Source of the DNA: Pseudomonas sp. SG20056
GTDB taxonomy: Bacteria; Pseudomonadota; Gammaproteobacteria; Pseudomonadales; Pseudomonadaceae
Reading direction: 5' to 3'
Assembly: GCF_031764535.1 (NCBI RefSeq)
Contig: NZ_CP134499.1
Coordinates: 3,782,001 to 3,846,000, forward strand
DNA: 64,000 nucleotides
Both the position numbers and the translations under genes were made by a program. Under the pieces are notes generated by a model. The model ran no database searches, was not told the DNA's origin, and worked only from the letters and a program-made list of their open reading frames with translations. Of this stretch, positions 18,036-28,447 are shown piece by piece; the first letter of the stretch is position 1, and every line of letters starts with the position of its first letter.

Positions 18036-19846
18036 ATCAGCGTATGTCCAACGCCCCAATTGCCCTCACCCTCGCCGACTGGCAACAGACCTACCGCGAC
18101 GGCCACTCGCCCACCGAGCTGCTGCATAGCCTGCGCCTCGAACTGAGCACCGAGGACAATGCCTGGATCACCCTGGCCAGCGAAGCGCAACTCAATGCCC
18201 AGCTCGATGAATTGTCAGCGCTACTCGACGCCACCAACGGCGAGCCAAGCAAGCTGCCGCTGTACGGCGTGCCCTTCGCCATCAAGGACAATATTGACGC
18301 TGCCGGCTGGCCAACCACCGCTGCCTGCCCGGAGTTCGCCTACACCGCTGCAGCCGACGCCACGGTGGTGGCCAAGCTGCGCGCCGCCGGGGCCATCCTG
18401 ATCGGCAAAACCAACCTCGACCAATTCGCCACCGGCCTGGTCGGCACCCGTTCGCCGTATGGCGCGGTGCGCAACAGCTTTAATCCAGACTACGTCAGCG
18501 GCGGCTCCAGTTCCGGCTCAGCCAGCGTGGTGGCGCGCGGCTTGGTGCCGTTCTCGCTGGGCACCGACACCGCCGGCTCCGGCCGTGTTCCTGCGGGCTT
18601 CAACAACATCGTCGGGCTCAAGCCGAGCAAGGGCTGGCTGTCCAATAGCGGCCTGGTGCCGGCCTGCAAAACGCTTGATTGCATTTCCGTATTTGCCCTG
18701 ACCGTCAGCGATGCCCTGAGCGTGGCGCAGATTGCCGGTGGCTATGACGCAACCGATCCGTACAGCCGTAAGAACCCCAATAGCGCCAAGGTCGGCATGC
18801 CGACCAAGCCGCGCCTGGCAGTGCCAAGCAACCCCGAGTTCTTTGGCGATACGCAGAACCAGGCGGTGTTTGAGCAGGCCCTGGGCACACTGCACGAACT
18901 GGGCGCGGATCTGCTGGAAATCGATTTCACGCCCTTCCAGCAACTGGCCGAGCAGCTGTATTACGGCAGCTGGGTCGCCGAACGCACTGTGGCGCTCGAA
19001 GGCGTCGACCCGGCACATATCAACCCGGTGGTGCGCGGTATCGTCGAAAACGGCCATAAATACAGCGCCTGCGATGCCTACAAGGCCGAATACACTCGCG
19101 CCGCACTGAGCCGGACGATCAATGACATCCTGGCCGGCTTCGATGCCCTGGTCGTACCAACCTCGCCGACCCTTCGCAGCCTCGCTGAGATGGACGCAGA
19201 ACCGGTGCTGTTCAACAGCCAGTTCGGCACCTACACCAACTTCACCAACCTCGCCGACCTGTCGGCCCTAGCCGTACCCGCCGGATTTCGTGCCGACGGT
19301 CTGCCCGCTGGTATCACTCTGATCGCTCCAGCCTGGCACGACCAGGCACTCGCCGCCTTTGGCCAGCGCTGGCAGCAAGCGCTCAAGCTGCCGCTGGGCG
19401 CCACGGGTAAAGCATTGCCCGAGCAGGCGCCAAGCAGCACGCCAGCCCCCGGCAGCGTGCGCGTCGCCGTGGTCGGCGCACACCTGACCGGTATGCCGCT
19501 GAACTTCCAACTCACCAGCCGCGACGCCGTGCTGGTCGAGCAAACCAATAGCTCCGCCACCTATCGCCTGTATGCCCTGCCCGGCACTGTGCCGCCGAAA
19601 CCGGGGCTGGCGCGGGTGGCAGCCGATGGTGCGGCAATCATTGTCGAGCTGTGGGATATCCCCCAGGCCCGCTTCGGCGAATTCGTCGCAGAGATTCCCG
19701 CGCCGCTGGGTATCGGCAATCTGCAGCTGGCCGATGGTCGCTGGGTCAAAGGCTTTATCTGCGAACCCTATGCGCTAGATGGCGCGCGCGATATCACCAG
19801 CTTCGGTGGCTGGCGCGCGTTTATCGCCAGCCAGCAGCAGGGCTGA
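18029..19846 (+). CDS. atzF: Allophanate hydrolase
   Basis: The enzyme splits allophanate into two ammonia and two CO2. The 605-residue protein has an N-terminal amidase-signature domain with the Ser-Ser-Lys triad: Lys in FAIKDNIDAAG, the first Ser in SGGSSSGSA, and the nucleophile in GTDTAGSGRVPA. The C-terminal AtzF domain (about residues 470-605) includes the FGEFVAEIPAPLGIG motif, which separates true allophanate hydrolases from other amidases. An alternative ATG at 18044 (MSNAPIALT) would drop five residues. No urea or guanidine carboxylase gene is next to it, so its allophanate must come from an enzyme encoded elsewhere. The gene follows a sigma-54 promoter and precedes a GntR regulator. 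Confidence 0.92.
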   Translation: MEYQRMSNAPIALTLADWQQTYRDGHSPTELLHSLRLELSTEDNAWITLASEAQLNAQLDELSALLDATNGEPSKLPLYGVPFAIKDNIDAAGWPTTAACPEFAYTAAADATVVAKLRAAGAILIGKTNLDQFATGLVGTRSPYGAVRNSFNPDYVSGGSSSGSASVVARGLVPFSLGTDTAGSGRVPAGFNNIVGLKPSKGWLSNSGLVPACKTLDCISVFALTVSDALSVAQIAGGYDATDPYSRKNPNSAKVGMPTKPRLAVPSNPEFFGDTQNQAVFEQALGTLHELGADLLEIDFTPFQQLAEQLYYGSWVAERTVALEGVDPAHINPVVRGIVENGHKYSACDAYKAEYTRAALSRTINDILAGFDALVVPTSPTLRSLAEMDAEPVLFNSQFGTYTNFTNLADLSALAVPAGFRADGLPAGITLIAPAWHDQALAAFGQRWQQALKLPLGATGKALPEQAPSSTPAPGSVRVAVVGAHLTGMPLNFQLTSRDAVLVEQTNSSATYRLYALPGTVPPKPGLARVAADGAAIIVELWDIPQARFGEFVAEIPAPLGIGNLQLADGRWVKGFICEPYALDGARDITSFGGWRAFIASQQQG

Positions 19847-19850
19847 CGCC

Positions 19851-20579
19851 ATGCAACTGAGCGGCGCCGCCAGCAGCAAGGAACGCCCGGACAACCTCGC
19901 CGAGCGCATCTACCTGCAGCTCAAGGACGACATCTTCGAGTTCCGCCTGCTGCCCGGTGATCGCTTCTCCGAAGGCGAGATCGCCGAGCGCGTGGCCGCC
20001 AGCCGCACCCCGGTGCGCCAGGCGCTGTACCGCCTGCAGCGCGAGGGCTACCTGCAGGTGTATTTCCGCAGTGGCTGGCAGGTGATGCCGTTCGACTTCG
20101 CGCATTTCGAGGAGCTGTATGAAGTGCGCATCGTCCTCGAACTGGAAGCCGTGCGGCGGCTGTGCGAACGCCCCCAAGTCGAGCACAGCGACGCACTGGC
20201 GCAACTGCAACGCACCTGGCTGGTGCAACCCGAGCAGCGTTTACAGGAGGGCCGCGTAGTCTCGCGCCTGGATGAGCGGTTTCACTGCCAGTTGCTGGAA
20301 GCCGCCGGCAACCGCGAGATGGCCCGCCTGCACGCCGAGGTGAGCGAGAAAATCCGCATTATCAGGCGCTTGGACTTCACCCAGAGCCCGCGCGTGGCGG
20401 CCACTTATGACGAACATGGCGAAATTCTCGCGGCAATTTTGTCGCGGCGATGCGAAGAGGCACAGCTATTGCTCAAGACCCATATAGAGGTCAGCAAGGC
20501 CGAAGTGCGCAAGATCACCCTGCACATGCTGCACAGCGCGCGTCAGCGCACCATGCCGGCACCAGAGGTGAAGACCTGA
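19851..20579 (+). CDS. GntR/FCD-family transcriptional regulator
   Basis: A 242-residue regulator with an N-terminal winged helix of GntR type (LAERIYLQLKDDIFEFRLLPGDRFSE, then VAASRTPVRQALYRLQREGY) and a C-terminal helical FCD ligand-binding domain. The FCD metal-site pattern is visible in DERFHCQLLEAAGN and DEHGEILAAI. It starts 4 nt after the atzF stop, so the two genes are translationally linked. It probably controls atzF, and perhaps urtABCDE downstream, in response to a urea- or allophanate-related ligand. The ligand and target are inference. Confidence 0.88.
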   Translation: MQLSGAASSKERPDNLAERIYLQLKDDIFEFRLLPGDRFSEGEIAERVAASRTPVRQALYRLQREGYLQVYFRSGWQVMPFDFAHFEELYEVRIVLELEAVRRLCERPQVEHSDALAQLQRTWLVQPEQRLQEGRVVSRLDERFHCQLLEAAGNREMARLHAEVSEKIRIIRRLDFTQSPRVAATYDEHGEILAAILSRRCEEAQLLLKTHIEVSKAEVRKITLHMLHSARQRTMPAPEVKT

Positions 20580-20589
20580 AGTGAAGACC

Positions 20590-20607
20590 CAGGGCCCTGC
20601 CCTGTTT
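20590..20607 (+). terminator. Weak hairpin after the GntR gene
   Basis: CAGGGC pairs with GCCCTG around CCT and is followed by TTT. It may partly separate atzF-gntR transcription from urtA. Confidence 0.35.
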
Positions 20608-20674
20608 CAACTGCCAGACAAACAACTAAAAACCAGCAGCTCAAACACTTAAGTTCGTGAATGGAGATCGCACC

Positions 20675-21940
20675 ATGCAACGTCGCAATCTGATCAAGGC
20701 CTTTACCCTCACCGCGTCCATCGCCGCCATGGGCATGACCTGGACCGTGCAAGCCGCCGAGACCATCAAGGTCGGCATCCTGCACTCGCTGTCCGGCACC
20801 ATGGCCATTTCGGAAACCTCGCTGAAAGACATGGCGTTGATGACCATCGACGAGATCAACGCCAAGGGTGGCGTGAATGGCAAACAACTGGAAGCCGTGG
20901 TGGTCGATCCGGCCTCGAACTGGCCGCTGTTCGCCGAGAAGGGCCGCCAACTGCTGACCCAGGACAAGGTCGACGTGGTGTTCGGCTGCTGGACCAGCGT
21001 GTCGCGCAAATCCGTGCTGCCAGTATTTGAAGAACTCAACGGACTGCTGTTCTACCCCGTGCAATACGAAGGCGAAGAGATGTCGCCGAACGTCTTCTAC
21101 ACCGGCGCCGCGCCAAACCAGCAGGCTATTCCAGCGGTCGAGTACCTGATGAGCGAAGATGGCGGCGCGGCCAAGCGCTACTTCCTGCTCGGCACCGACT
21201 ACGTCTACCCGCGCACCACCAACAAGATCCTGCGCGCCTTCCTGATCAGCAAGGGCGTGGCCGAGAAAGACATCGAAGAGGTCTACACCCCGTTCGGTCA
21301 CAGCGACTATCAAACCATCGTCGCCAACATCAAGAAGTTCTCCGCCGGCGGCAAGACTGCGGTGATCTCCACCGTCAACGGCGACTCTAACGTGCCGTTC
21401 TACAAGGAACTGGCCAACCAGGGCCTGGAAGCCACCGACGTACCGGTGGTGGCCTTCTCCGTGGGTGAAGAAGAACTGCGTGGCATCGACACCAAGCCAC
21501 TGGTCGGTCACCTGGCTGCGTGGAACTACTTCCAGTCGGTAGAGAACCCGGTCAACAGCGAATTCGTCGCCAAGTGGAAGGCCTACGCCAAAGCCAAGAA
21601 CCTCCCAGGCGCCGACAAGGCCGTGACCAACGACCCGATGGAAGCCACCTACGTCGGCATCCACATGTGGGCCCAGGCCGTGGAAAAAGCCGGCACCACT
21701 GACGTCGACAAAGTGCGCACCGCCCTTTACGGCCAGACCTTCGCCGCGCCGAGCGGCTACACCCTGACCATGGACAAGACCAACCACCACCTGCACAAGC
21801 CAGTGATGATCGGTGAAATCCAGGAAGACGGGCAGTTCTCCGTGGTCTGGGAAACCAGCAGCCCGGTCCGCGCCCAGCCATGGAGCCCGTTCATCGAAGG
21901 CAACGACAAGAAGCCGGATTACGCGGTCAAGTCGAACTAA
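20675..21940 (+). CDS. urtA: Urea ABC transporter, periplasmic binding protein
   Basis: UrtA captures urea in the periplasm for the UrtBCDE importer. The 421-residue protein has a signal peptide (MQRRNLIKAFTLTASIAAMG ... VQAAE) and a type I binding fold of the branched-chain amino acid class. UrtA-typical stretches are KVGILHSLSGTMAISETSLKD and GCWTSVSRKSVLPVFEE. The start at 20675 has a GGAG ribosome site; an in-frame ATG at 20657 would add residues in front of the signal peptide. urtB follows after 116 bp containing two REP-like hairpins. Confidence 0.95.
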   Translation: MQRRNLIKAFTLTASIAAMGMTWTVQAAETIKVGILHSLSGTMAISETSLKDMALMTIDEINAKGGVNGKQLEAVVVDPASNWPLFAEKGRQLLTQDKVDVVFGCWTSVSRKSVLPVFEELNGLLFYPVQYEGEEMSPNVFYTGAAPNQQAIPAVEYLMSEDGGAAKRYFLLGTDYVYPRTTNKILRAFLISKGVAEKDIEEVYTPFGHSDYQTIVANIKKFSAGGKTAVISTVNGDSNVPFYKELANQGLEATDVPVVAFSVGEEELRGIDTKPLVGHLAAWNYFQSVENPVNSEFVAKWKAYAKAKNLPGADKAVTNDPMEATYVGIHMWAQAVEKAGTTDVDKVRTALYGQTFAAPSGYTLTMDKTNHHLHKPVMIGEIQEDGQFSVVWETSSPVRAQPWSPFIEGNDKKPDYAVKSN

Positions 21941-21955
21941 GCACCTGCCAGTAAG

Positions 21956-21999
21956 CCCGGATGACATCCGGGAACGCCCTGCCCGGATCGCCTCCGGGC
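21956..21999. repeat. Two REP-like hairpins between urtA and urtB
   Basis: CCCGGAT/ATCCGGG (21956-21972) and GCCCGGA/TCCGGGC (21981-21999) are adjacent hairpins of the same family, common as dispersed repeats in pseudomonads. Between a binding protein and its permease, such hairpins often stabilise the upstream mRNA, which would favour excess UrtA. Confidence 0.65.
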
Positions 22000-22056
22000 C
22001 AAGGCTGACCAGTCGCCGCGCCCACGCGGCGGCCGGTACTCCCAAAGGACTGCCCT

Positions 22057-23628
22057 ATGCCCACTGCCGTTACCCGAATTCTGCTGAGCCTGCTGTTGCT
22101 GCTGCCCCTGGCCGCGCACGCCGGTGACGCCCAGGACTTCGTCGCCGCCAACCCGGCCAAGCAGGCCAGCCTGCTCGAACGCTGGTCCGCCGCGCCAGAT
22201 GCCGCGCGCCTGCCGCTGCTCGAAGCCCTGCAACAAGGCCGCGTCGCTGCCGACAGCAGCAAAACCGCCTTTATCGAAGTAAGTGGCGCTTATCAGCCCG
22301 CCGAAGGCGAAGCTGTACCCACTGAAACACCGCGCAAGCTGCGCCTAAATAACCGCCTGCGCGGCCTGATCGCCACTGCGGTGGCCAGCCACCAGCTGCT
22401 GGTTGATGACCCGGTGCTGCGCCTGGCCGCCGCCCAACAACTGCAGAAGAGCGCCAAGCCGGCGCAGCTGCAACTGCTTAACGCCCAGGTTGCCAGCGAA
22501 ACCGATGATGCCGTGCGTGATGCCCTGACCCTGGCCCTGGCCAACCTGCAACTGGTCGATAGCGACCTGGCCGTGCGCCTGGCTGCTGTGCGCCTGCTTG
22601 GTGAAACCGGCGACCCGCTGGCTCGCACCCGCCTGGAAACCCTGCTCGACCCGGCCGTGGAAAGTGACCCGACGGTACGCACCGCTGCCGAAACCAGCCT
22701 GGCCCAGGTCAAACGCAAGCTGCTGATCGGTGAGCTGCTTGGCCAGGCTTTTAGCGGCCTGTCGCTCGGTTCGATCCTACTGCTGGCAGCACTCGGCCTG
22801 GCCATCACCTTCGGCTTGCTCGGCGTGATCAATATGGCCCACGGCGAGATGCTGATGCTCGGCGCCTACTCCACCTATATGGTGCAGGTGCTGTTTCAGC
22901 GTTTCGCCCCGGAAGCCCTGGCGCTCTACCCACTGGTGGCGCTGCCGGTGGCGTTCTTCGTCACCGCCGCTATCGGCATGGCGCTGGAACGCACGGTGAT
23001 TCGCCACCTCTACGGTCGCCCGCTGGAAACCCTGCTCGCGACCTGGGGCATCAGCCTGATTCTGATTCAGCTGGTACGCGTGCTGTTCGGCGCGCAGAAC
23101 GTCGAAGTGGCCAACCCCTACTGGCTGTCCGGCGGCATTCAGGTGCTGCCGAACCTGGTGCTGCCGTACAACCGCATCGTAATCATCGGCTTCGCCCTGT
23201 TCGTGGTGGTGCTGACCTGGCTGCTGCTGAACAAGACCCGCCTGGGCCTTAACGTGCGGGCCGTGACGCAGAACCGCAATATGGCGGCCTGCTGCGGCGT
23301 GCCCACCGGCCGGGTGGACATGCTGGCGTTCGGTTTGGGCTCCGGTATCGCCGGCCTCGGCGGTGTGGCCTTGAGCCAGATCGGCAACGTCGGCCCGGAC
23401 CTGGGCCAGAGCTACATCATCGACTCGTTCCTGGTGGTGGTACTCGGCGGCGTCGGCCAGCTCGCCGGTAGCGTGATGGCGGCCTTCGGGCTGGGCATCG
23501 CCAACAAGATTCTCGAACCGCAGATCGGTGCCGTACTTGGCAAGATCCTAATCCTCGCGCTGATCATTCTGTTTATTCAGAAACGCCCGCAAGGTCTGTT
23601 TGCTTTGAAAGGACGGGTGATCGACTGA
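22057..23628 (+). CDS. urtB: Urea ABC transporter permease UrtB
   Basis: UrtB forms one half of the urea channel in the inner membrane. The protein is 523 residues. It has a signal peptide, then a periplasmic helical repeat region (about residues 30-225, HEAT-like) specific to UrtB. After that comes a LivH-type permease with about eight helices (GLLGVINMAHGEMLMLGAY; GVALSQIGNVGPDLGQSYI). The ribosome site AAAGGA is strong. The stop codon overlaps the urtC start (TGATG), so translation is coupled. Confidence 0.95.
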   Translation: MPTAVTRILLSLLLLLPLAAHAGDAQDFVAANPAKQASLLERWSAAPDAARLPLLEALQQGRVAADSSKTAFIEVSGAYQPAEGEAVPTETPRKLRLNNRLRGLIATAVASHQLLVDDPVLRLAAAQQLQKSAKPAQLQLLNAQVASETDDAVRDALTLALANLQLVDSDLAVRLAAVRLLGETGDPLARTRLETLLDPAVESDPTVRTAAETSLAQVKRKLLIGELLGQAFSGLSLGSILLLAALGLAITFGLLGVINMAHGEMLMLGAYSTYMVQVLFQRFAPEALALYPLVALPVAFFVTAAIGMALERTVIRHLYGRPLETLLATWGISLILIQLVRVLFGAQNVEVANPYWLSGGIQVLPNLVLPYNRIVIIGFALFVVVLTWLLLNKTRLGLNVRAVTQNRNMAACCGVPTGRVDMLAFGLGSGIAGLGGVALSQIGNVGPDLGQSYIIDSFLVVVLGGVGQLAGSVMAAFGLGIANKILEPQIGAVLGKILILALIILFIQKRPQGLFALKGRVID

Positions 23629-24715
23629 TGACTATGCCCATGAATCAAACGTTGCTGGCGCGCGCCAGTGCCAAACTCGGCCCGCAAGCCTCCATGGCCA
23701 TCGGCCTGCTGGTACTCGCCGTGCTGCTGGCCATGCCGTTGCTGCACCTGCTGCCGGCGGACAACGCCCTGCATGTCTCGGCCTACAGCCTGACCCTGGT
23801 CGGCAAAATCCTCTGCTACTGCATCGTCGCCCTGGCGCTCGATCTGGTCTGGGGTTACGCCGGCCTGCTGTCGCTCGGCCACGGCCTGTTCTTCGCCCTC
23901 GGCGGTTACGCCATGGGCATGTACCTGATGCGTGAAGCCGCCGGCGATGGCCTGCCGGCCTTTATGAGCTTCCTCGCCTGGACCGAGTTGCCCTGGTACT
24001 GGTACGGCACCAGCAACTTCCTCTGGGCCCTGTGCCTGGTGGTGTTGGCGCCGGGTTTGCTGGCCTTGGTGTTCGGCTTCTTCGCCTTCCGCTCGCGGAT
24101 CAAAGGCGTGTACTTCTCGATCATGACCCAGGCGCTGACCTTTGCGGGCATGCTGCTGTTCTTTCGCAACGAAACCGGCTTTGGCGGCAACAACGGCTTT
24201 ACCAACTTCCGCACCATCCTCGGCTTCGACATCACCTCGGCTCACACCCGCGCAGTGCTGTTCCTCGCCACCGTTGTTCTACTCGTGGCCAGCCTGTACC
24301 TGGGCTGGCGGCTTGCGCGCAGCAAGTTCGGCCGGGTGCTGACGGCGCTGCGTGATGCGGAAAACCGCCTGATGTTCTGCGGTTATGACCCGCGCGGCTA
24401 CAAACTGTTTATCTGGGTGCTCAGCGCCGTGCTCTGCGGCCTGGCCGGCGCGTTGTATGTACCGCAGGTGGGCATCATCAACCCCAGCGAAATGTCGCCG
24501 ACCAACTCCATCGAAGCGGCCGTCTGGGTCGCCCTCGGTGGGCGCGGCACGCTGATCGGTCCGCTGCTCGGTGCCGGCTTGGTCAACGGCATGAAGAGCT
24601 GGTTCACCGTGGCCTTCCCCGAGTACTGGCTGTTCGCCCTGGGCTTTCTGTTTATCGTCGTGACGCTGTTCCTGCCTAAAGGCGTGATCGGCTTGTTACG
24701 CAAGAAAGGAGAGCA

Positions 24716-24719
<4 letters not shown>
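23628..24719 (+). CDS. urtC: Urea ABC transporter permease UrtC
   Basis: UrtC is the LivM-type partner permease, 363 residues with about ten helices. It shows the family loop DLVWGYAGLLSLGHGLFFALGGYAMG and the EAA-like region RVLTALRDAENRLMFCGYDPRGYK. Two further in-frame ATGs at 23634 and 23640 are alternative starts. The stop overlaps the urtD start (ATGA). Confidence 0.95.
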
Positions 24720-25570
<851 letters not shown>

Positions 25571-25617
25571 CGCCGCGATGACGACCGTCCTAACTCCACA
25601 GAATTGAGAGCCTGAAC

Positions 25618-26316
25618 ATGCTGCAAGTTGAGCAACTGCATCAGTACTACGGCGGCAGCCATATTCTCCGCGGCCTGTCGTTCGAGGCCAAGGTCGGCGA
25701 AGTCACCTGCCTGCTCGGGCGTAACGGCGTGGGCAAGACCACCCTGCTGAAATGCCTGATGGGCCTGATCCCGGCCAAAGAAGGCGCGGTGAAGTGGGAA
25801 GGCCAGCCCATCACCGCCTTCAAGCCTCACCAGCGCGTGCACGCCGGCATTGCCTACGTGCCCCAGGGCCGAGAAATCTTCGGCCGTTTGACCGTGGAAG
25901 AAAACCTGCTGATGGGCCTGTCACGTTTTCCCGGCAGCGACGCCAAAGTGGTACCGGAATTTATCTATGAGCTGTTCCCGGTGCTGCGTGAGATGAAGCA
26001 ACGCCGTGGCGGCGACCTTTCCGGCGGCCAGCAGCAACAGCTGGCCATCGGCCGCGCGCTGGCGAGCAAGCCACGCCTGCTGATCCTCGATGAACCCACC
26101 GAAGGCATCCAGCCCTCAGTGATCAAAGAGATCGGCGTGGTGATCAAAAAGCTCGCTGAACGCGGCGACATGGCCATCCTGCTGGTCGAGCAGTTCTATG
26201 ACTTTGCCGCCGAGCTGGCCGATCAATACCTGGTGATGAGCCGTGGCGAAATCGTCCAGCAGGGCCGTGGCGAAACCATGGAAGCCGACGGCGTGCGCGG
26301 ACTGGTCGCAATCTGA
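25618..26316 (+). CDS. urtE: Urea ABC transporter ATP-binding protein UrtE
   Basis: UrtE is the LivF-type ATPase, 232 residues, that pairs with UrtD. Walker A is GRNGVGKTT, the signature is LSGGQQQQLAIGRAL, and Walker B is LLILDEPTEGIQPS; the EGIQPS extension is typical of UrtE. The gap from urtD is 47 bp. The next gene's reading frame opens immediately after the stop. Confidence 0.95.
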   Translation: MLQVEQLHQYYGGSHILRGLSFEAKVGEVTCLLGRNGVGKTTLLKCLMGLIPAKEGAVKWEGQPITAFKPHQRVHAGIAYVPQGREIFGRLTVEENLLMGLSRFPGSDAKVVPEFIYELFPVLREMKQRRGGDLSGGQQQQLAIGRALASKPRLLILDEPTEGIQPSVIKEIGVVIKKLAERGDMAILLVEQFYDFAAELADQYLVMSRGEIVQQGRGETMEADGVRGLVAI

Positions 26317-26379
26317 ATGGCGACGCTGGCCCTTTACTTTGCGCATAATCAGGCTTTCGCCCACGGATTCGAGGCCCCG

Positions 26380-26796
26380 ATGTTTGCCCTGCGTCACGCT
26401 CTGCTCCCGCTCACCGCACTGACGGGTATCGCCCTGCTGATCTGGGCCGGCAGTCAGCCGGACTACTGGATGCTGCGTGCCCTGCCCGCCGGCAGCGAAC
26501 TGCCCTACCCGCTCAAACCAGTGCTGATTTTCTGCGCCATCGCCTTGGCCGAATGCGGCCTGCTGCTGGCGCTGCTGCGTCCGCGCTCCTACTGCCGCTC
26601 TTGGGGCCGTGCGCTGTGCGCCTGCCTGCTGGCCATCGGCCTGGCGCTGTTCTGGCTGCAAGGCACGCTGCATGCCCCGCCCTACTACGGCATGCACCTG
26701 CAATGGTGGCTGGTGGTCAGCTTGGGGCTGGTTCTGCTGTGTGTTTACTCCGCCGTGCAAGCCTGGCGTCAACGGCGCAACCGGGTGAGCGCATGA
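26380..26796 (+). CDS. Small four-helix membrane protein between urtE and ureD
   Basis: A 138-residue hydrophobic protein with four predicted helices ([71 protein letters not shown]). P. aeruginosa has an uncharacterised gene (PA4863) at the same place. The start at 26380 has a GAGG ribosome site 5 nt upstream. An in-frame ATG at 26317 directly after the urtE stop would add 21 residues. The stop overlaps ureD by 4 nt, so it probably belongs to the urea operon. Function unknown. Confidence 0.7.
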   Translation: MFALRHALLPLTALTGIALLIWAGSQPDYWMLRALPAGSELPYPLKPVLIFCAIALAECGLLLALLRPRSYCRSWGRALCACLLAIGLALFWLQGTLHAPPYYGMHLQWWLVVSLGLVLLCVYSAVQAWRQRRNRVSA

Positions 26797-27626
26797 ACGC
26801 CCCCGCCGCCGTCTTCACCCCCAGCTGGCACGCCGCGCTGGAGCTGGGCTATGGCCGCGATGGCGATTGCACGCGGCCGACCTTGCGCCGCCATAAAGGC
26901 CCGCTGCGGGTGCAGAAGCACTTGTACGCCGAAGGGCCCGAGGTGTGCCAACACATCATCGTCCACCCGCCCGGCGGCATCGCTGGCGGTGATCGTCTAG
27001 ACATTTCGGCCACGGTCGGCAGCGGTGCCTGGGCGCAATTGACCAGTCCCGGCGCAGCCAAGTGGTACCGCGCCGCTGGCCCGGCTTACCAGAGCCTGAA
27101 ACTGCGCGTGGAAGCCGGCGCCACCCTGGAATGGCTGCCGCAGGAAACCATCGTCTACGCTGCCGCGCAGGCGGAACTGACCACCGAGATCGACCTGTTC
27201 GGCGATGCCAAGCTGCTCTACTGGGACATTGTTGCCCTCGGCCGCCCGGCCAGTGGTGAACGCTTCGATACCGGCCACTTCCAAGCGCAGCTGAATATCC
27301 GTCGCGACGGCCACCTGCTCTGGCACGAACGCCAGCGCGTGGTCGGCGGCGATGGCCTACTCGACTCGCCCATCGGCCTGGCGGGCAAACCGGTGTTTGC
27401 CACCCTGCTGATCAGCGGTGAAATCGACAGCGACCTGCTGGAGCTCTGCCGCAACCTGAGCACACCGGTGCGCGGCGACCTGAGCCAATTACCCGGCCTG
27501 CTGGTGGCCCGCTGCCTGGCCGAGGAAGCCTTGCACGCGCGCGCCTGGCTGATTGCCCTCTGGCAGCTGCTGCGCCCGGCCCTGCTCGGCCGCACGGCCG
27601 TCCCCCCAAGAATCTGGAGTACCTGA
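26793..27626 (+). CDS. ureD: Urease accessory protein UreD
   Basis: UreD is the scaffold that, with UreF and UreG, delivers nickel to apo-urease. The 277-residue protein shows the family signatures [19 protein letters not shown] ([19 protein letters not shown]), [25 protein letters not shown] and [15 protein letters not shown]. The start at 26793 overlaps the stop of the small membrane protein (ATGA). ureA begins 3 nt after its stop. UreE, UreF and UreG are not encoded in the window and must lie elsewhere, as in P. aeruginosa. Confidence 0.94.
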   Translation: MNAPAAVFTPSWHAALELGYGRDGDCTRPTLRRHKGPLRVQKHLYAEGPEVCQHIIVHPPGGIAGGDRLDISATVGSGAWAQLTSPGAAKWYRAAGPAYQSLKLRVEAGATLEWLPQETIVYAAAQAELTTEIDLFGDAKLLYWDIVALGRPASGERFDTGHFQAQLNIRRDGHLLWHERQRVVGGDGLLDSPIGLAGKPVFATLLISGEIDSDLLELCRNLSTPVRGDLSQLPGLLVARCLAEEALHARAWLIALWQLLRPALLGRTAVPPRIWST

Positions 27627-27629
27627 ACC

Positions 27630-27932
27630 ATGGACCTGACACCCCGCGAAAAAGACAAACTGCTGATCTTCACCGCCGGCCTGGTGGCCGAACGTCGCCT
27701 AGCCCGTGGGGTAAAACTCAACTACCCGGAAGCCATGGCCTATATCTCCGCCGCGCTGCTCGAAGGCGCGCGCGACGGCCAGACCGTCGCCGAACTGATG
27801 CACTTCGGCACCACCCTGCTGAGCCGTGATCAGGTGATGGAAGGCATCCCGGAAATGATCCCGGAGATTCAAGTGGAGGCCACCTTCCCGGATGGCACCA
27901 AGCTGGTCACCGTCCATCAGCCGATCGCCTGA
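27630..27932 (+). CDS. ureA: Urease gamma subunit
   Basis: The 100-residue gamma subunit of urease, which hydrolyses urea to ammonia and carbamate. It begins [23 protein letters not shown] and contains [13 protein letters not shown] and the C-terminal [18 protein letters not shown], all typical. A GGAG ribosome site lies 11 nt upstream. Two acetyltransferase genes follow before ureB. Confidence 0.97.
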   Translation: MDLTPREKDKLLIFTAGLVAERRLARGVKLNYPEAMAYISAALLEGARDGQTVAELMHFGTTLLSRDQVMEGIPEMIPEIQVEATFPDGTKLVTVHQPIA

Positions 27933-27934
27933 AT

Positions 27935-28447
27935 ATGATTATTCAAGACGCCACCACCGCCGACCTGCCCGCCATCCTGGCCATCTACAACGATGCCGTG
28001 CAGCACACCACGGCGATCTGGAACGAAACCCTGGTTGACCTGAACAACCGTCAGGCCTGGCTGAGCGAGCGCACGGCGGCTGGCTTTCCGGTGTTGGTAG
28101 CCCAGAGCGACGCGGGCGAGGTGCTCGGCTATGCCAGCTACGGCACCTGGCGCGCCATCGAAGGCTTTCGCCACACCGTGGAACACTCGGTGTATGTGCG
28201 CAGCGACCAACGCGGTCAGGGGCTTGGCCCCTTGCTGATGAGCGCCTTGATCGACCGCGCACAAGCGGCCGGTCTGCACGTGATGGTCGCAGCCATCGAG
28301 AGCGGCAACAGCGCCTCGATCCGCCTGCACGAGCGCCTCGGATTCGTCAACACCGGCCAGATGCCGCAGGTCGGCCGCAAGTTCGGCCGCTGGCTGGACC
28401 TTACCTTTATGCAGCTGATGCTTTGCCCCGAAAGGAATGAAGCCTAA
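27935..28447 (+). CDS. GNAT N-acetyltransferase, phosphinothricin/methionine sulfoximine type
   Basis: A 170-residue GNAT protein. The N-terminus (ATTADLPAILAIYNDAVQHTTAIWNET) and the acetyl-CoA loop (VRSDQRGQGLGPLLM) match the PAT/Pita family. Family members acetylate methionine sulfoximine and phosphinothricin. The start is 2 nt after the ureA stop. P. aeruginosa PA4866 occupies the same site. A physiological tie to urease is not known. Confidence 0.88.
   Translation: MIIQDATTADLPAILAIYNDAVQHTTAIWNETLVDLNNRQAWLSERTAAGFPVLVAQSDAGEVLGYASYGTWRAIEGFRHTVEHSVYVRSDQRGQGLGPLLMSALIDRAQAAGLHVMVAAIESGNSASIRLHERLGFVNTGQMPQVGRKFGRWLDLTFMQLMLCPERNEA

Noticed and set aside
26326..26344. TGGCCC...TTTGC resembling a sigma-54 promoter after urtE
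   Set aside because: GG and GC are 11 bp apart, and sigma-54 needs 10; it also lies in the coding overlap region.
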